A stretch of DNA of 64,000 bases from Planctomycetaceae bacterium (GTDB lineage Bacteria; Planctomycetota; Planctomycetia; Planctomycetales; Planctomycetaceae): positions 62,001 through 126,000 of the forward strand of contig JAGQPX010000058.1 in assembly GCA_020426505.1 (NCBI GenBank), read 5' to 3'. The position numbers and the translations under genes are program-made. Shown piece after piece: positions 27,085-35,708 of this stretch. How positions within the stretch are numbered: position 1 is the first letter of the stretch; each line of letters opens with the position of its first letter. Under the pieces are notes generated by a model. That model did no database searches. It saw nothing but the letters and a program-made list of their open reading frames with translations, and had not been told where the DNA came from.

Positions 27085-28050
27085 ATGTTCGATCCCCAAC
27101 TGTTCGCATGGAATCGTCGGCAGTTTCTGGCAGGCTCCGGTGCGTGTGCAACGGCGTTGCTGGCATCTCAGCTTCCGATGGCATGGTCGGCAGAGACGGA
27201 CGCGTTCGATCCGACGATCTGTGCCTTCACGGAGAGCTTTCAGGACATGCCGATCCCTGAAGTTTGCGGGCTCTTTCGCAACATGGGATTGGACGGTCTT
27301 GACCTCACCGTGCGACCGGGCGGACACATCTCCCCGGAGAATGCACCTCGTCAGCTTCCCGATGCGGCTCAGGCGGCTAAGGATCACGGCGTCTCGATCC
27401 CCATGCTGACCACCGGCATTACTGAGGCAAACGCCGTCAACGAACGGCTCGTCGCCACCGCAGGCGAGCACGGCATTCGGCGGATCAAATTGGGGTACTT
27501 CCGCTACGGTCAGTTCGGCTCGTTGCGTCAACAGTTGGACGACATCCGCCGTCAGCTCGATGACATCTCACAGATGACTCACAAGCATGACGTGCTCCCC
27601 TGTATGCACATTCATTCGGGTAACACGATCCCGTCGCACGGGACTCAACTCTACCTCCTATTGAAAGACATGTCCCCTGACATGATCGGTGCATACGTCG
27701 ACCCCATGCACATGACGATCGAAGGCGGTCAGGGCGGCTGGAAGCAGGGGCTCGATCTGCTGGCCCCGTGGATACACATTTCGTCAATCAAGAACTTTCA
27801 GTGGCGAGAACATGAAGCCAGTGAATCGGGACAGCGTCATTGGCGACCGCTCAAGGTGCCCATTGCTGACGGACAAGCCGATCTGCGCGCGTTTCTTGCA
27901 GCACTTAAGACTTTCGGCAATGGTGAAGTGCTCACGCTTCACAGCGAGTACAAAGGCGGAAACAGCTTCAAAGACATGACCACGCAGGAGTGCATTGAAC
28001 AGACAAGGAAGGACCTCGCCCATTTACGGGTCGTACTCGCATCTCTGTAA
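27085..28050 (+). CDS. Tat-exported TIM-barrel (sugar-phosphate isomerase/epimerase-like)
   Basis: The 321-residue protein starts at the ATG at 27085 with GAGCGAGGA upstream. A Tat signal (WNRRQFLAGSGACATALLAS) precedes an AP-endonuclease-2 type TIM barrel: GLDGLDLTVRPGGHI, LPCMHIHSGN, IGAYVDPMHM and the last strand LHSEYKGG. Candidate metal ligands are the His and Asp/Glu in these strands. Exported barrels of this family are frequent in planctomycetes and may act on sugars or inositols; the substrate is unknown. It shares a 222-base divergent region with the large propeller gene. Confidence 0.88.
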   Translation: MFDPQLFAWNRRQFLAGSGACATALLASQLPMAWSAETDAFDPTICAFTESFQDMPIPEVCGLFRNMGLDGLDLTVRPGGHISPENAPRQLPDAAQAAKDHGVSIPMLTTGITEANAVNERLVATAGEHGIRRIKLGYFRYGQFGSLRQQLDDIRRQLDDISQMTHKHDVLPCMHIHSGNTIPSHGTQLYLLLKDMSPDMIGAYVDPMHMTIEGGQGGWKQGLDLLAPWIHISSIKNFQWREHEASESGQRHWRPLKVPIADGQADLRAFLAALKTFGNGEVLTLHSEYKGGNSFKDMTTQECIEQTRKDLAHLRVVLASL

Positions 28051-28066
28051 CCGACAACCTCATGTC

Positions 28067-28093
28067 ATATCTCAAATCTGAGATTTGAGATAT
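28067..28093. terminator. AT-rich perfect hairpin after the TIM-barrel gene
   Basis: Bases 28067-28078 pair perfectly with 28082-28093 around a 3-base loop (12-bp stem). It lies 17 bases after the stop at 28050. There is no T-run, so it is not a classical intrinsic terminator; it may stop transcription or protect the mRNA end. Confidence 0.4.
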
Positions 28094-28185
28094 CAGATTT
28101 GAAGTCTTAGCGATCTGGTGTCACACCTCGCATCCAACAGCAAACCTTGACTCATCACCGACAACAGCACTGAGGACCACGCAAC

Positions 28186-29433
28186 ATGAACGTTCGCGAT
28201 TCCGCTCATCACACAATGCTCGCATTGATTGCCGGGATGCTGCTCGCCGCAACCGCCTTTGCAGAGCCGACGTATCACGAAGAGTACATCTTCCCACCAG
28301 CTGAGCCGGATGGCATGCACGTGCATGCGTCGGCGATTGTCGTCTGCCCCAACGGCGATTTGATGGCCTGCTGGTATGCCAACGGCGAGCCGCTCGATGA
28401 TCCCCGATTCTACACCGAGGATCGCGACAAGCACGACAACGTCCGCATCATGGGCAGCCGCAAGGTCAAAGGAAGTGATGCGTGGGAAAAGCCGTTCGTC
28501 ATGAACGACACATTCGGCACCTCGGACAACAACCCCACGATGGCGATCGATCATGAGGGCCGGTTGTGGCTGTTCCACACGACGATGCTCGCTGCTCCCC
28601 AGTGGACGTGGAGCGGTTCGATCCTCCAGTTCAAGATTTCCTCCGACTACGATCAACCGGGCCCACCGGTCTGGAGCAAGTCGAGCCTGCTGATGCCCCG
28701 CCCGTGGGGATTGGACAAGGTCCTTGATCGCGTCGAAGAGGCACTTGACGATGCAGAATTCGAGGAGAAGTACGGCGAGAGTGCGGAGCGTGCTCGACCC
28801 TTCGTGAAGGTTTTGCAACAACGGATGGAGGAAGTCCGCTTTCAACGCATCGGATGGATGCCCCGCGCCCATCCGCTGATTCGTCACGATGGTACGCTCA
28901 TCCTGCCTCTCTCGAACGAGAACTTCGACATCCCGATGATGGCCCTCACCTCGGATGGCGGCGAAACCTGGACCTACTCCGACCCGGTCCCGTCGATCGG
29001 CATGATCCAGCCGGCACTGGTCGAGTTTCCCGACGGGCGGATCGACGCCTACTTCCGCAACAGCGACGGACGACACCGCGTCAAACGGTCTACCTCAACT
29101 GACGGAGGCCTCACGTGGTCCGAGCCCGAGCTGACAGACCGCCTGCATCCCGGCGGAGGCGTCGATGTGTTGTTGCTCAACAGCGGCAATCTCGCTCTCG
29201 TCTCCAACAACAAAGAGGCAGGACCTCGCGACAGGCTCGCTATCTCGATCTCAACCGACCATGGCAAGACCTGGAAGTGGACTCGCCAACTCGAAGACAC
29301 TCCCGATGGCCGCTTCGATTATCCGTCAATCACCCAGGCAGACGACGGCACGATTCATGTGAGCTACTCGTGGTATCTCCGCACGATCAAACACACATCC
29401 TTCAACGAGGATTGGGTCAAACAGGGCGATTGA
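28186..29433 (+). CDS. Secreted sialidase-like protein (BNR/Asp-box propeller)
   Basis: The 415-residue protein has a signal peptide ending near ATAFA. It carries three Asp-box repeats (TSDGGETW, STDGGLTW, STDHGKTW), the hallmark of six-bladed sialidase-fold propellers, and ends in YPSITQADDGTIHVSYSW. Planctomycete members are annotated as exo-alpha-sialidase-like; the activity is not proven and some act on other glycans. The acetylesterase at 45240 would be a natural partner if host or algal sialic acids are the substrate. It follows the TIM-barrel gene on the same strand. Confidence 0.9.
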   Translation: MNVRDSAHHTMLALIAGMLLAATAFAEPTYHEEYIFPPAEPDGMHVHASAIVVCPNGDLMACWYANGEPLDDPRFYTEDRDKHDNVRIMGSRKVKGSDAWEKPFVMNDTFGTSDNNPTMAIDHEGRLWLFHTTMLAAPQWTWSGSILQFKISSDYDQPGPPVWSKSSLLMPRPWGLDKVLDRVEEALDDAEFEEKYGESAERARPFVKVLQQRMEEVRFQRIGWMPRAHPLIRHDGTLILPLSNENFDIPMMALTSDGGETWTYSDPVPSIGMIQPALVEFPDGRIDAYFRNSDGRHRVKRSTSTDGGLTWSEPELTDRLHPGGGVDVLLLNSGNLALVSNNKEAGPRDRLAISISTDHGKTWKWTRQLEDTPDGRFDYPSITQADDGTIHVSYSWYLRTIKHTSFNEDWVKQGD

Positions 29434-29442
29434 TCTATAGCG

Positions 29443-29514
29443 GGGGACAGCTAAGTGTAGCGTCCCCAGCGGCGGACCGTGCATGAAACGTAGGCGTTTT
29501 GGCGCCCAAACGCC
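29443..29514. repeat. Two hairpins between convergent genes
   Basis: GGGGAC (29443-29448) pairs with GTCCCC (29462-29467), and GGCGTTT (29493-29499) pairs with AAACGCC (29508-29514). They lie between the stops of the sialidase-like gene (+) and a DUF1501 gene (-), where they could end transcription from both sides. Confidence 0.45.
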
Positions 29515-29564
29515 GCTTCACCAAAGTGCCCGTGGCACTATTCTCGACAAACGGACGGGGCAAC

Positions 29565-31037
29565 TCATGCCAGCACGCCTTCAACGACGTGTCCGCGGAC
29601 GTCGGTCAGGCTCTCTTTGCGGCCCTGGTGGAAGTAGGTCAGTAACTCGTGGTCCAAGCCCATGAGGTGCAGGATGGTGGCGTGGAGGTCGCTGAGGTGG
29701 ACCGGGTTGACGACTGCCTCGAAGCCGAACTCGTCGGTCTCGCCGTATTTGATGCCGCCTTTGACGCCTCCGCCCGCGAGCCACATTGAGAAGCCGTACG
29801 GGTTGTGATTGCGGCCGGGGGCGTCCTTCCCTTCGCTGAAGGGCATACGGCCAAACTCGCCCCCCCAGATGACGAGTGTGCTATCGAGGAGGCCGCGTTG
29901 GTCGAGGTCGTCGAGCAAGGCTGCGATCGGCTGATCGACCTCGGCTCCGTGCCGACCGTGATTCTTCTCGATGCTTTCATGGGCATCCCATGTCTCTTCG
30001 AGGTGTCCGCCGCCGGAGTACAGCTGAACGAATCGCACGCCGCGCTCAACCAACCGCCTTGCAATGAGGCAGTTGCGACCGTACTCATCAGTTGGCTGCT
30101 GACCGATGCCGTAGGCGTCCTGTGTCTGCTGCGTTTCCTGCGACAGATCGACCGCTTCTGGAGCGGCGGCCTGCATGCGGTAGGCGAGTTCGTAGCTGTT
30201 GATCCGGTCGACCAGTTGCTGGCCCCCTTTGCGTGACGACAAATGCTCTTCGTTGAGCTTTGCCAGCAGGTCGAGTTGCTCGCGTTGAGCCTTGCGGTCG
30301 AGATGCTCGGGACCGGCGAGATCGAGAATGGGCGTTCCCGTCGGCCGGAACAGGGTGCCAGCATACGCGGCTGACATGAACCCGCTGGACCAGTTCGGCT
30401 GCCCGCTGATCGGCCCGCCCCGTTTGTCGAGAATCACGACATACCCCGGCAAGTCGTGGTTCTCCGTGCCAAGTCCATACACGGCCCAACTGCCGAGCGA
30501 CGGCCGACCGATGAATGTCTTCCCCGTGTTCATTGCCACCAGAGCCGAGCCGTGAGCGTGACTGTCCGTGTGGCACGAGTTGATCACGGCTAGTTTGTCT
30601 GCATGTTTACGAACATTCGGGAAGTAGTCGGAGATCAGCAGGCCACTCTCGCCCCCCGGTCGAAACGGTCGCCACGCAGGCGTGAGAAACCCCTTCTTGC
30701 GACCGCCCGAGTTGATGAACTCCTTGTCGGGCGGCAGATCCTTGCCCGCGTAATTCTCCAGCTCGGGCTTGTAGTCAAACGTATCAACTTGCGACGGAGC
30801 CCCGTTCATCATCAGGAAGATGACGCTCTTGATCGGCGACGGATGATGTGACTTCTTGGGCATCAGCCCCTCAGAACCGCGCCCGTCAGGAAGCGGCAGC
30901 TCACCCGCCTGCAACTGATTGAAGAACCCATCCCCCGCAAGCAAGGCCGTCAGAGCCGTGCCGGTGAACCCAGCACCCATTTCCCAGACGAACTCACGTC
31001 GAGTGTGACCGCACGGGAATCGAGGTTGTTGTGACAT
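29565..31037 (-). CDS. Tat-exported DUF1501 protein (second copy)
   Basis: The 490-residue protein has a GGAG site before the ATG and a Tat signal (HTRREFVWEMGAGFTGTAL). The DUF1501 core is intact: IFLMMNGAPSQVDTFDYKP, AMNTGKTFIGRPSLGSW and VIWGGEFGRMPFSEGK. It lies downstream of a DUF1549/1553 gene, mirroring the pair at 18836-22601. Between signal and core there is a short insert LPLPDGRGSEGL that looks like translated repeat DNA (about 30870-30893). Function of the family is unknown. Confidence 0.95.
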   Translation of the reverse strand: MSQQPRFPCGHTRREFVWEMGAGFTGTALTALLAGDGFFNQLQAGELPLPDGRGSEGLMPKKSHHPSPIKSVIFLMMNGAPSQVDTFDYKPELENYAGKDLPPDKEFINSGGRKKGFLTPAWRPFRPGGESGLLISDYFPNVRKHADKLAVINSCHTDSHAHGSALVAMNTGKTFIGRPSLGSWAVYGLGTENHDLPGYVVILDKRGGPISGQPNWSSGFMSAAYAGTLFRPTGTPILDLAGPEHLDRKAQREQLDLLAKLNEEHLSSRKGGQQLVDRINSYELAYRMQAAAPEAVDLSQETQQTQDAYGIGQQPTDEYGRNCLIARRLVERGVRFVQLYSGGGHLEETWDAHESIEKNHGRHGAEVDQPIAALLDDLDQRGLLDSTLVIWGGEFGRMPFSEGKDAPGRNHNPYGFSMWLAGGGVKGGIKYGETDEFGFEAVVNPVHLSDLHATILHLMGLDHELLTYFHQGRKESLTDVRGHVVEGVLA

Positions 31038-31054
31038 GGTTTACTCCAGTGTGG

Positions 31055-31145
31055 CCATCTCGCTCCGCGAGATACCAACAACGGTTAAATTCAAGACTGA
31101 GGGTCCCTCAAACACTCCGCTCGTCACGCGGAGCGCGACGGCTAC
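31055..31145. repeat. REP/BIME-like inverted hairpin pair (family A, second locus)
   Basis: The left unit pairs 31057-31063 with 31067-31073 around TCC. The right unit pairs 31122-31129 with 31133-31140 around GGA, with one mismatch. The right unit continues into GGCTACT exactly as at 10187, so this is the same family as 10092-10190. It fills the gap between the DUF1549/1553 and DUF1501 genes. Confidence 0.8.
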
Positions 31146-31147
31146 TT

Positions 31148-34100
31148 TCAATCAACATACAGAAACTCATTGGTGTTCATCAGGACGTGACACAGCGATG
31201 CGAGGGCGAGGAGTGCCGGGTCGGTGGGGGTTGCAACTTCAACTTCGATGTCGTGTTCTCGCATTAGCCACTGTTCGACCTGTTGACGTTCGGTGTCGGA
31301 CAAGGCTCGGTCGTACGCGACGATGGCGATGATGTCTCCCTGCCAGTATTCGCCGTTGATGTTCCCCTGTTGTCCGATGACCCACGGCGTTGACAGATTG
31401 CGGCCGGTGATCTGCGACTGTGAACCAATCAACTCTCCATTCTGGTGGACGGTCGCCTGATAAGGACCGGAGACGGCTGAAAGCAGAAACGGCCGATCAC
31501 GATTCGTCACACTACCCGCGTTGCCGAAGGCATCGGTGAAGCGAAGGGTTGATTCGCCTGTGAGGCCGAGGAATACCGACGATGTCGAATTGCTGGCAGC
31601 TCCGTTCCAGTTAGAGATGATGCCGCGATGCCCAGTCGTTCCCTTGTCGGTGACGACAGCGAACAATGTGTGCTCTGGCGAGTTGAGCAGTTGCCCATCG
31701 AGTGCGAGCCACTGTTGACCCTCAAAGCGGATACGACCATCAACCAGCAATGGTCGTGATTCGATGTTCGGTTGAGACGCATGATGACCGGAGGGTGATA
31801 GGTCACTCCAACCTTCCACCCGACCATCACTGTCGGTCGTGACGCCGTCGCGGGCTGACAGATGCAGCGTCAGCCCCTCGCTCAACAGTTGAGGGGACAC
31901 GTCTGGTGTTTGATTCTCCGGTGGAGTTTCCCGTTGCTGCTGAAATCTCTGTTGCATCAAATGGAGATGGTCCAGCGAGGCCCGTCGTTCCTGGGCTGTC
32001 GGGGCGCGGCTCAGGATGGCTCGCCATGCCTCATTGACCTGTGAATCAACTGAGTCCGTTTGGTCAATGAGTCGTCCAGCGAGCACTTCGCTGCGTACAT
32101 GGACGAAGTCGTTATTCATCAGGGCCAGCGCCTGCGGAGCGACGGTTGTGACGTCCCGTTGACCGCACGGCAGCGTCGTGTCCTGCTGATCGAAGACGGT
32201 GAGCATCGGCGGCAGCAACGACCGTTGCAGATACGTGTAGATGCTTCGCCGAAGTTGCTGCTCTGGGGGCGATGCCTGCCATGCGCCCCCTTTCTTGGAC
32301 AGACCTTCCAGCGCTTCCGGGTCAATCGTCGGCTTGAATCCTGGTCCGCCCGTGGTGAGATCGAGCTGACCGCTGGCGGCCAGCAACGAGTCCCGCAGCG
32401 CATCGGCGTCGAGCCGTCGTCGGTTGGATCGCCACCAGAGTCGATTGCCCGGATCGATCCCAGCGTACTCGTCATGCAGAGGATGATCGGCTGACTGTCG
32501 ATACGTGTCGGACATCACGATCAGCTTGTGGAGTCGTTTGAAACTCCAAGGCTGATGGCTGATGGCTGATGGCTCTTGACCCTTGTCTCTCAGCCCTTGA
32601 CTCATCGGGTGTATCAGCTCAGCGGCGAGCCAGTCGAGCAACTCCGGATGTGTGGGGGCATCGCCGTTGAAGCCGAAGTTGTTGGGGGTGCGAACGAGAC
32701 CTTCGCCGAAGTGGTGCTGCCAGAGGCGGTTAACCAGCACGCGAGCCGTCAATGGATTGGACTCATCGACAATCCAGCGAGCGAGTTGCAAACGACGCTG
32801 AGTTGTGGACGCTTCTGCGGGAGGGGGTGAGATCGAATCATCGAGGAACGTCACGGCTGTCAGCTGTCCCGGCTCGACAATTTCCAGCGGGTGCTTGGGG
32901 TCACCATTCTTGAGGAGATGAAGCGGAGGCACCACTCGACCGCGATCGGTCCAGCCGAAGACGTCAAAGCCCAATTCCTCAGGGCTCGGACCGCCGAGAT
33001 ACTTGCGATCACGCGGTTCGATTTGACCGGCCCAAAAGGCGGACGCCATGCGGTAGTAATCGGTCTGCGGGATCGGGTCGAACTTGTGGTCATGACAGCG
33101 GGCACATTTGACTGTCAGTCCAAGGAATGCCGTGCTGGTCGCGTGGACCATGTCTTCGAGTCGTTCGTACTTGTACTCCTGGGGGTCATTCGGTTCATCG
33201 TTCCACGTGCCGAGTCGAAGAAACCCGGTCGCGATGACGGTGCTCTCATCCCGGTCTGGCAGTTCGTCCCCTGCTAACTGTGCGAGGACAAACTGGTCAT
33301 ACGGCATGTCGTCATTAATGGCCGCGATGACCCAGTCGCGGTACTTCCAAGCCCTTGTTTTCTCCTGATCCCGCTCGTAACCGCACGTGTCCGCATACCT
33401 CACGAGGTCAAGCCAATACCGTCCCCAACGTTCTCCAAACTGAGGTGATGCCAAGAGTCGATCGACAACCCGCTCGTAGGCATCCGACGAGTCGTCCTGC
33501 TCGAAGGCGACATACTCGTCGAGTATTGGCGGCAGCCCAATGAGATCGTATGTCACTCTTCGCAGCAGAGTCCGGCGATCAGCGGGAGGAGCCGACTGCC
33601 AACCTCGTTCGGTGAGAGGACGACGAATAAATCCATCAATCGGATTCATTGTTGAATCGTGTTCGGAATCCACTGGCACCTGCGGGCGCTTTATCGGTTG
33701 CAGCGACCACCAGTCACGACCGGCTCGTGACTCTGTCGTCTGTTCGTAAGGATCGAGCACACGCCCATCGGGCCATTTGGCTCCCGCAGCGACCCATTGT
33801 CGAAGCCGTTCATACTCGTGGGCAGGGAGTGCCTGTGACTCATCCTCTTTCGGCGGCGGCATCTCACCCGTCCGCACTCGTTGCAATAGCGGACTCTCGT
33901 CTGCCGAGTCAGCGACGAGCACGGGACCGGAGTCGCCCCCCTGCTGCATTCCCTCCGCTGACATCAACGAAAGTCCGCCTGTCTTCGCAGTGTCGTTGTG
34001 GCACTCCAGACAATGCCGAATCAACAACGGTGCGATGTCCCAATCAAACTCGGGAGGCGCAGCAACGGTCGATGGTCCAGTCGCAAACACGACACCCAAA

Positions 34101-34171
34101 CTCATGGCAAGTTGGCCGATGCTCCCACGCAGGAAGGGAGGCACATTCAGGAAGATTGTCCGAACGTTCAT
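31148..34171 (-). CDS. DUF1549/DUF1553 protein with inserted LamG-like domain
   Basis: This 1007-residue protein has the PSCyt1 heme motif CLECH (residues 54-58), the DUF1549 domain (LIGLPPILDEY, RYWLDLVRYADT) and the DUF1553 domain (ARVLVNRLWQHHFG). A concanavalin/LamG-like domain (~762-980: LHLSARDG, VIGQQGNINGEYW) is inserted just before the normal last helix (ALASLCHVLMNTNEFLYV). That domain type binds glycans. A heptamer tandem repeat lies in the coding sequence at 32550-32570. The start is uncertain: ATG at 34171, or Met-23, which would give a shorter signal. The DUF1501 partner follows. Confidence 0.94.
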   Translation of the reverse strand: MNVRTIFLNVPPFLRGSIGQLAMSLGVVFATGPSTVAAPPEFDWDIAPLLIRHCLECHNDTAKTGGLSLMSAEGMQQGGDSGPVLVADSADESPLLQRVRTGEMPPPKEDESQALPAHEYERLRQWVAAGAKWPDGRVLDPYEQTTESRAGRDWWSLQPIKRPQVPVDSEHDSTMNPIDGFIRRPLTERGWQSAPPADRRTLLRRVTYDLIGLPPILDEYVAFEQDDSSDAYERVVDRLLASPQFGERWGRYWLDLVRYADTCGYERDQEKTRAWKYRDWVIAAINDDMPYDQFVLAQLAGDELPDRDESTVIATGFLRLGTWNDEPNDPQEYKYERLEDMVHATSTAFLGLTVKCARCHDHKFDPIPQTDYYRMASAFWAGQIEPRDRKYLGGPSPEELGFDVFGWTDRGRVVPPLHLLKNGDPKHPLEIVEPGQLTAVTFLDDSISPPPAEASTTQRRLQLARWIVDESNPLTARVLVNRLWQHHFGEGLVRTPNNFGFNGDAPTHPELLDWLAAELIHPMSQGLRDKGQEPSAISHQPWSFKRLHKLIVMSDTYRQSADHPLHDEYAGIDPGNRLWWRSNRRRLDADALRDSLLAASGQLDLTTGGPGFKPTIDPEALEGLSKKGGAWQASPPEQQLRRSIYTYLQRSLLPPMLTVFDQQDTTLPCGQRDVTTVAPQALALMNNDFVHVRSEVLAGRLIDQTDSVDSQVNEAWRAILSRAPTAQERRASLDHLHLMQQRFQQQRETPPENQTPDVSPQLLSEGLTLHLSARDGVTTDSDGRVEGWSDLSPSGHHASQPNIESRPLLVDGRIRFEGQQWLALDGQLLNSPEHTLFAVVTDKGTTGHRGIISNWNGAASNSTSSVFLGLTGESTLRFTDAFGNAGSVTNRDRPFLLSAVSGPYQATVHQNGELIGSQSQITGRNLSTPWVIGQQGNINGEYWQGDIIAIVAYDRALSDTERQQVEQWLMREHDIEVEVATPTDPALLALASLCHVLMNTNEFLYVD
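32550..32570. repeat. Tandem heptamer (GGCTGAT)x3 in coding sequence
   Basis: Three perfect copies of GGCTGAT are followed by a partial fourth (GGCT) inside the DUF1549/1553 gene. They encode SAISHQP on the minus strand. Gain or loss of one copy would shift the frame. Confidence 0.9.
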
Positions 34172-34333
34172 CGGGGAGGACCCCCTTGGCTTGAGGCGGG
34201 AGTATCAACCCGTCACTGCTGAGGACTGCATCATAGAGAGTAATGCACAGCTCAGAGTCACAGGGAACATCTATCTTGCCGCCTGAGTGCAGCTGCGCCA
34301 ACGGGAGAGCAGGAAAAACCGGCGATTGCCATC

Positions 34334-34732
34334 TCAAGATGCCATGGCACATGAGCCGTGGATCACACGATGGGCAAATGCGCTGACCGCCCGGACACTG
34401 AACGGTTTGAAGAACACCTCGGAGATGTCGAGTTCCGACGAGATGGCTTCGGTGTCAAACTCATATCCCTTCGCTGTGCAGAACGCGATCGGGACATTGC
34501 CATGCCGCTCGCTGGCCCGTATCCGTCGGCACAGCTCATCGCCGTTGATGTCGGGCATCTGGAAATCCGAAATCACCAGATCAAACCGATGAGCGTCGAG
34601 GGCAGCCAATGCTTCAGTCCCGTTGAGGGCCACACAGACGTCGAAGCCTTCGTGCTCCAGACCATGTCGCAGAATTTGTCCGGTGACGTAGGCGTCTTCG
34701 ACAACAAGGATTTTCGGAGCCGCGATTTGCAT
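34334..34732 (-). CDS. Single-domain response regulator (CheY-like)
   Basis: The 132-residue protein is one receiver domain. It has the acidic pair E12-D13, the phospho-acceptor D56 in VISDFQMP, the Thr in FCTAKG and the Lys in FFKPF, so it should be phosphorylated by a histidine kinase. No output domain follows, and no kinase gene is near. The ATG at 34732 is preceded by AGGAC; a TTG one codon upstream is also open. It lies downstream of the HisA-like gene, in the same direction, with a ~120-base gap. Confidence 0.94.
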   Translation of the reverse strand: MQIAAPKILVVEDAYVTGQILRHGLEHEGFDVCVALNGTEALAALDAHRFDLVISDFQMPDINGDELCRRIRASERHGNVPIAFCTAKGYEFDTEAISSELDISEVFFKPFSVRAVSAFAHRVIHGSCAMAS

Positions 34733-34851
34733 CAACGTGTCCTGAACCAGAACCGGCCCAGTTGGCAGAGAATGATCGCCTTGAGATATGGCATCACAAC
34801 ACTAGGCCACGGTTTTCGGCTGTCAAACCATTTTTTGACTCTCGAAAGATT

Positions 34852-35610
34852 CTAACGATTTTCGTGTGTGCCCCGGGACTCGGTGAACTTCGTGATTTCC
34901 ACGGCTGAGATTGAGCCGTCATGGAGCGCCGAGGCGACCAGCAGTCCATCGAGCCCAAGCGTCGATGCATTTCGGATATCGTCCATGTTGCGCACTCCGC
35001 CTCCAGTGATGATCCGGCATTCGGGATGACGTACGATCAGTTGACGACAGAGATCGAGAGTCGAGACACCTTTGCTCACACCCACACCCGACAGATCGAG
35101 TACGATCAACGAGTTGATGCCGGTTTCACAGACCCGATCGACAATCTGTTGTGGTACCAGTTCGTGCCATCCCTCGCGGCTTCCCATCGCATTCCCTTGC
35201 ATGAGGTCGAGGCTGAAGACCAACGGCTCCGGGCCAATCTCGCTCACGATGTTCTGCAACTCATCAATGCCCGGCAACGTCTCCAGCGCCGCGACGACTT
35301 GAGAGATGCCTCGCTCAATGAGCTGTCTCGCGAGACCGGGTTCCCGAAGTCCTGCATCGACCAGCAATTCGAATCCATCTGCATTCAGTTGATCGATCAC
35401 TGTCCAGCATGGCCGCTCGTGCAGAATGCCGTCCAGATCAGCAAAGTAGAGTCGATTCGACCCAAAGGTGTCTCGGAGGCTGCGTGCGACATCGAGCGGA
35501 GCCGACGAACGTGACAACCTGCTCTCGATCGGCGCGTACGTCTCCCGTCGACCGGCAACACCACGCACGACCTGCCCGTCGAGAAGATCGAGTACCGGAA
35601 TGATCTGCAT
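34852..35610 (-). CDS. HisA-like TIM-barrel protein (COG1411 type)
   Basis: The 252-residue protein has the HisA/HisF half-barrel pattern: IIPVLDLLDGQVVRGVAG at the start, LYFADLDGI in the middle, LIVLDLSGVGVSKG, and the phosphate loop RIITGGGVRNMDDI near the end. It differs from true HisA in these stretches and fits the HisA-related group COG1411, which in planctomycetes and methylotrophs is found with tetrahydromethanopterin-linked C1 genes. No such genes are in this window, so that link is known association only. The ATG at 35610 is preferred by alignment to family starts; the frame is open to 35637. Confidence 0.85.
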   Translation of the reverse strand: MQIIPVLDLLDGQVVRGVAGRRETYAPIESRLSRSSAPLDVARSLRDTFGSNRLYFADLDGILHERPCWTVIDQLNADGFELLVDAGLREPGLARQLIERGISQVVAALETLPGIDELQNIVSEIGPEPLVFSLDLMQGNAMGSREGWHELVPQQIVDRVCETGINSLIVLDLSGVGVSKGVSTLDLCRQLIVRHPECRIITGGGVRNMDDIRNASTLGLDGLLVASALHDGSISAVEITKFTESRGTHENR

Positions 35611-35708
35611 CAGGCAAGCCTTATGAGTTCTTGTCAAACTTACGGCGATGTTGTACTGGTTGCTAAGATACCGATGTTCCGCATTGAGTTCATTCCGCTG
35701 GAACTGAG

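Noticed and set aside
28093-29076. A 327-codon minus-strand frame
   Set aside because: It covers the sialidase-like gene, whose Asp boxes and signal peptide are convincing; the antisense product has no domain.
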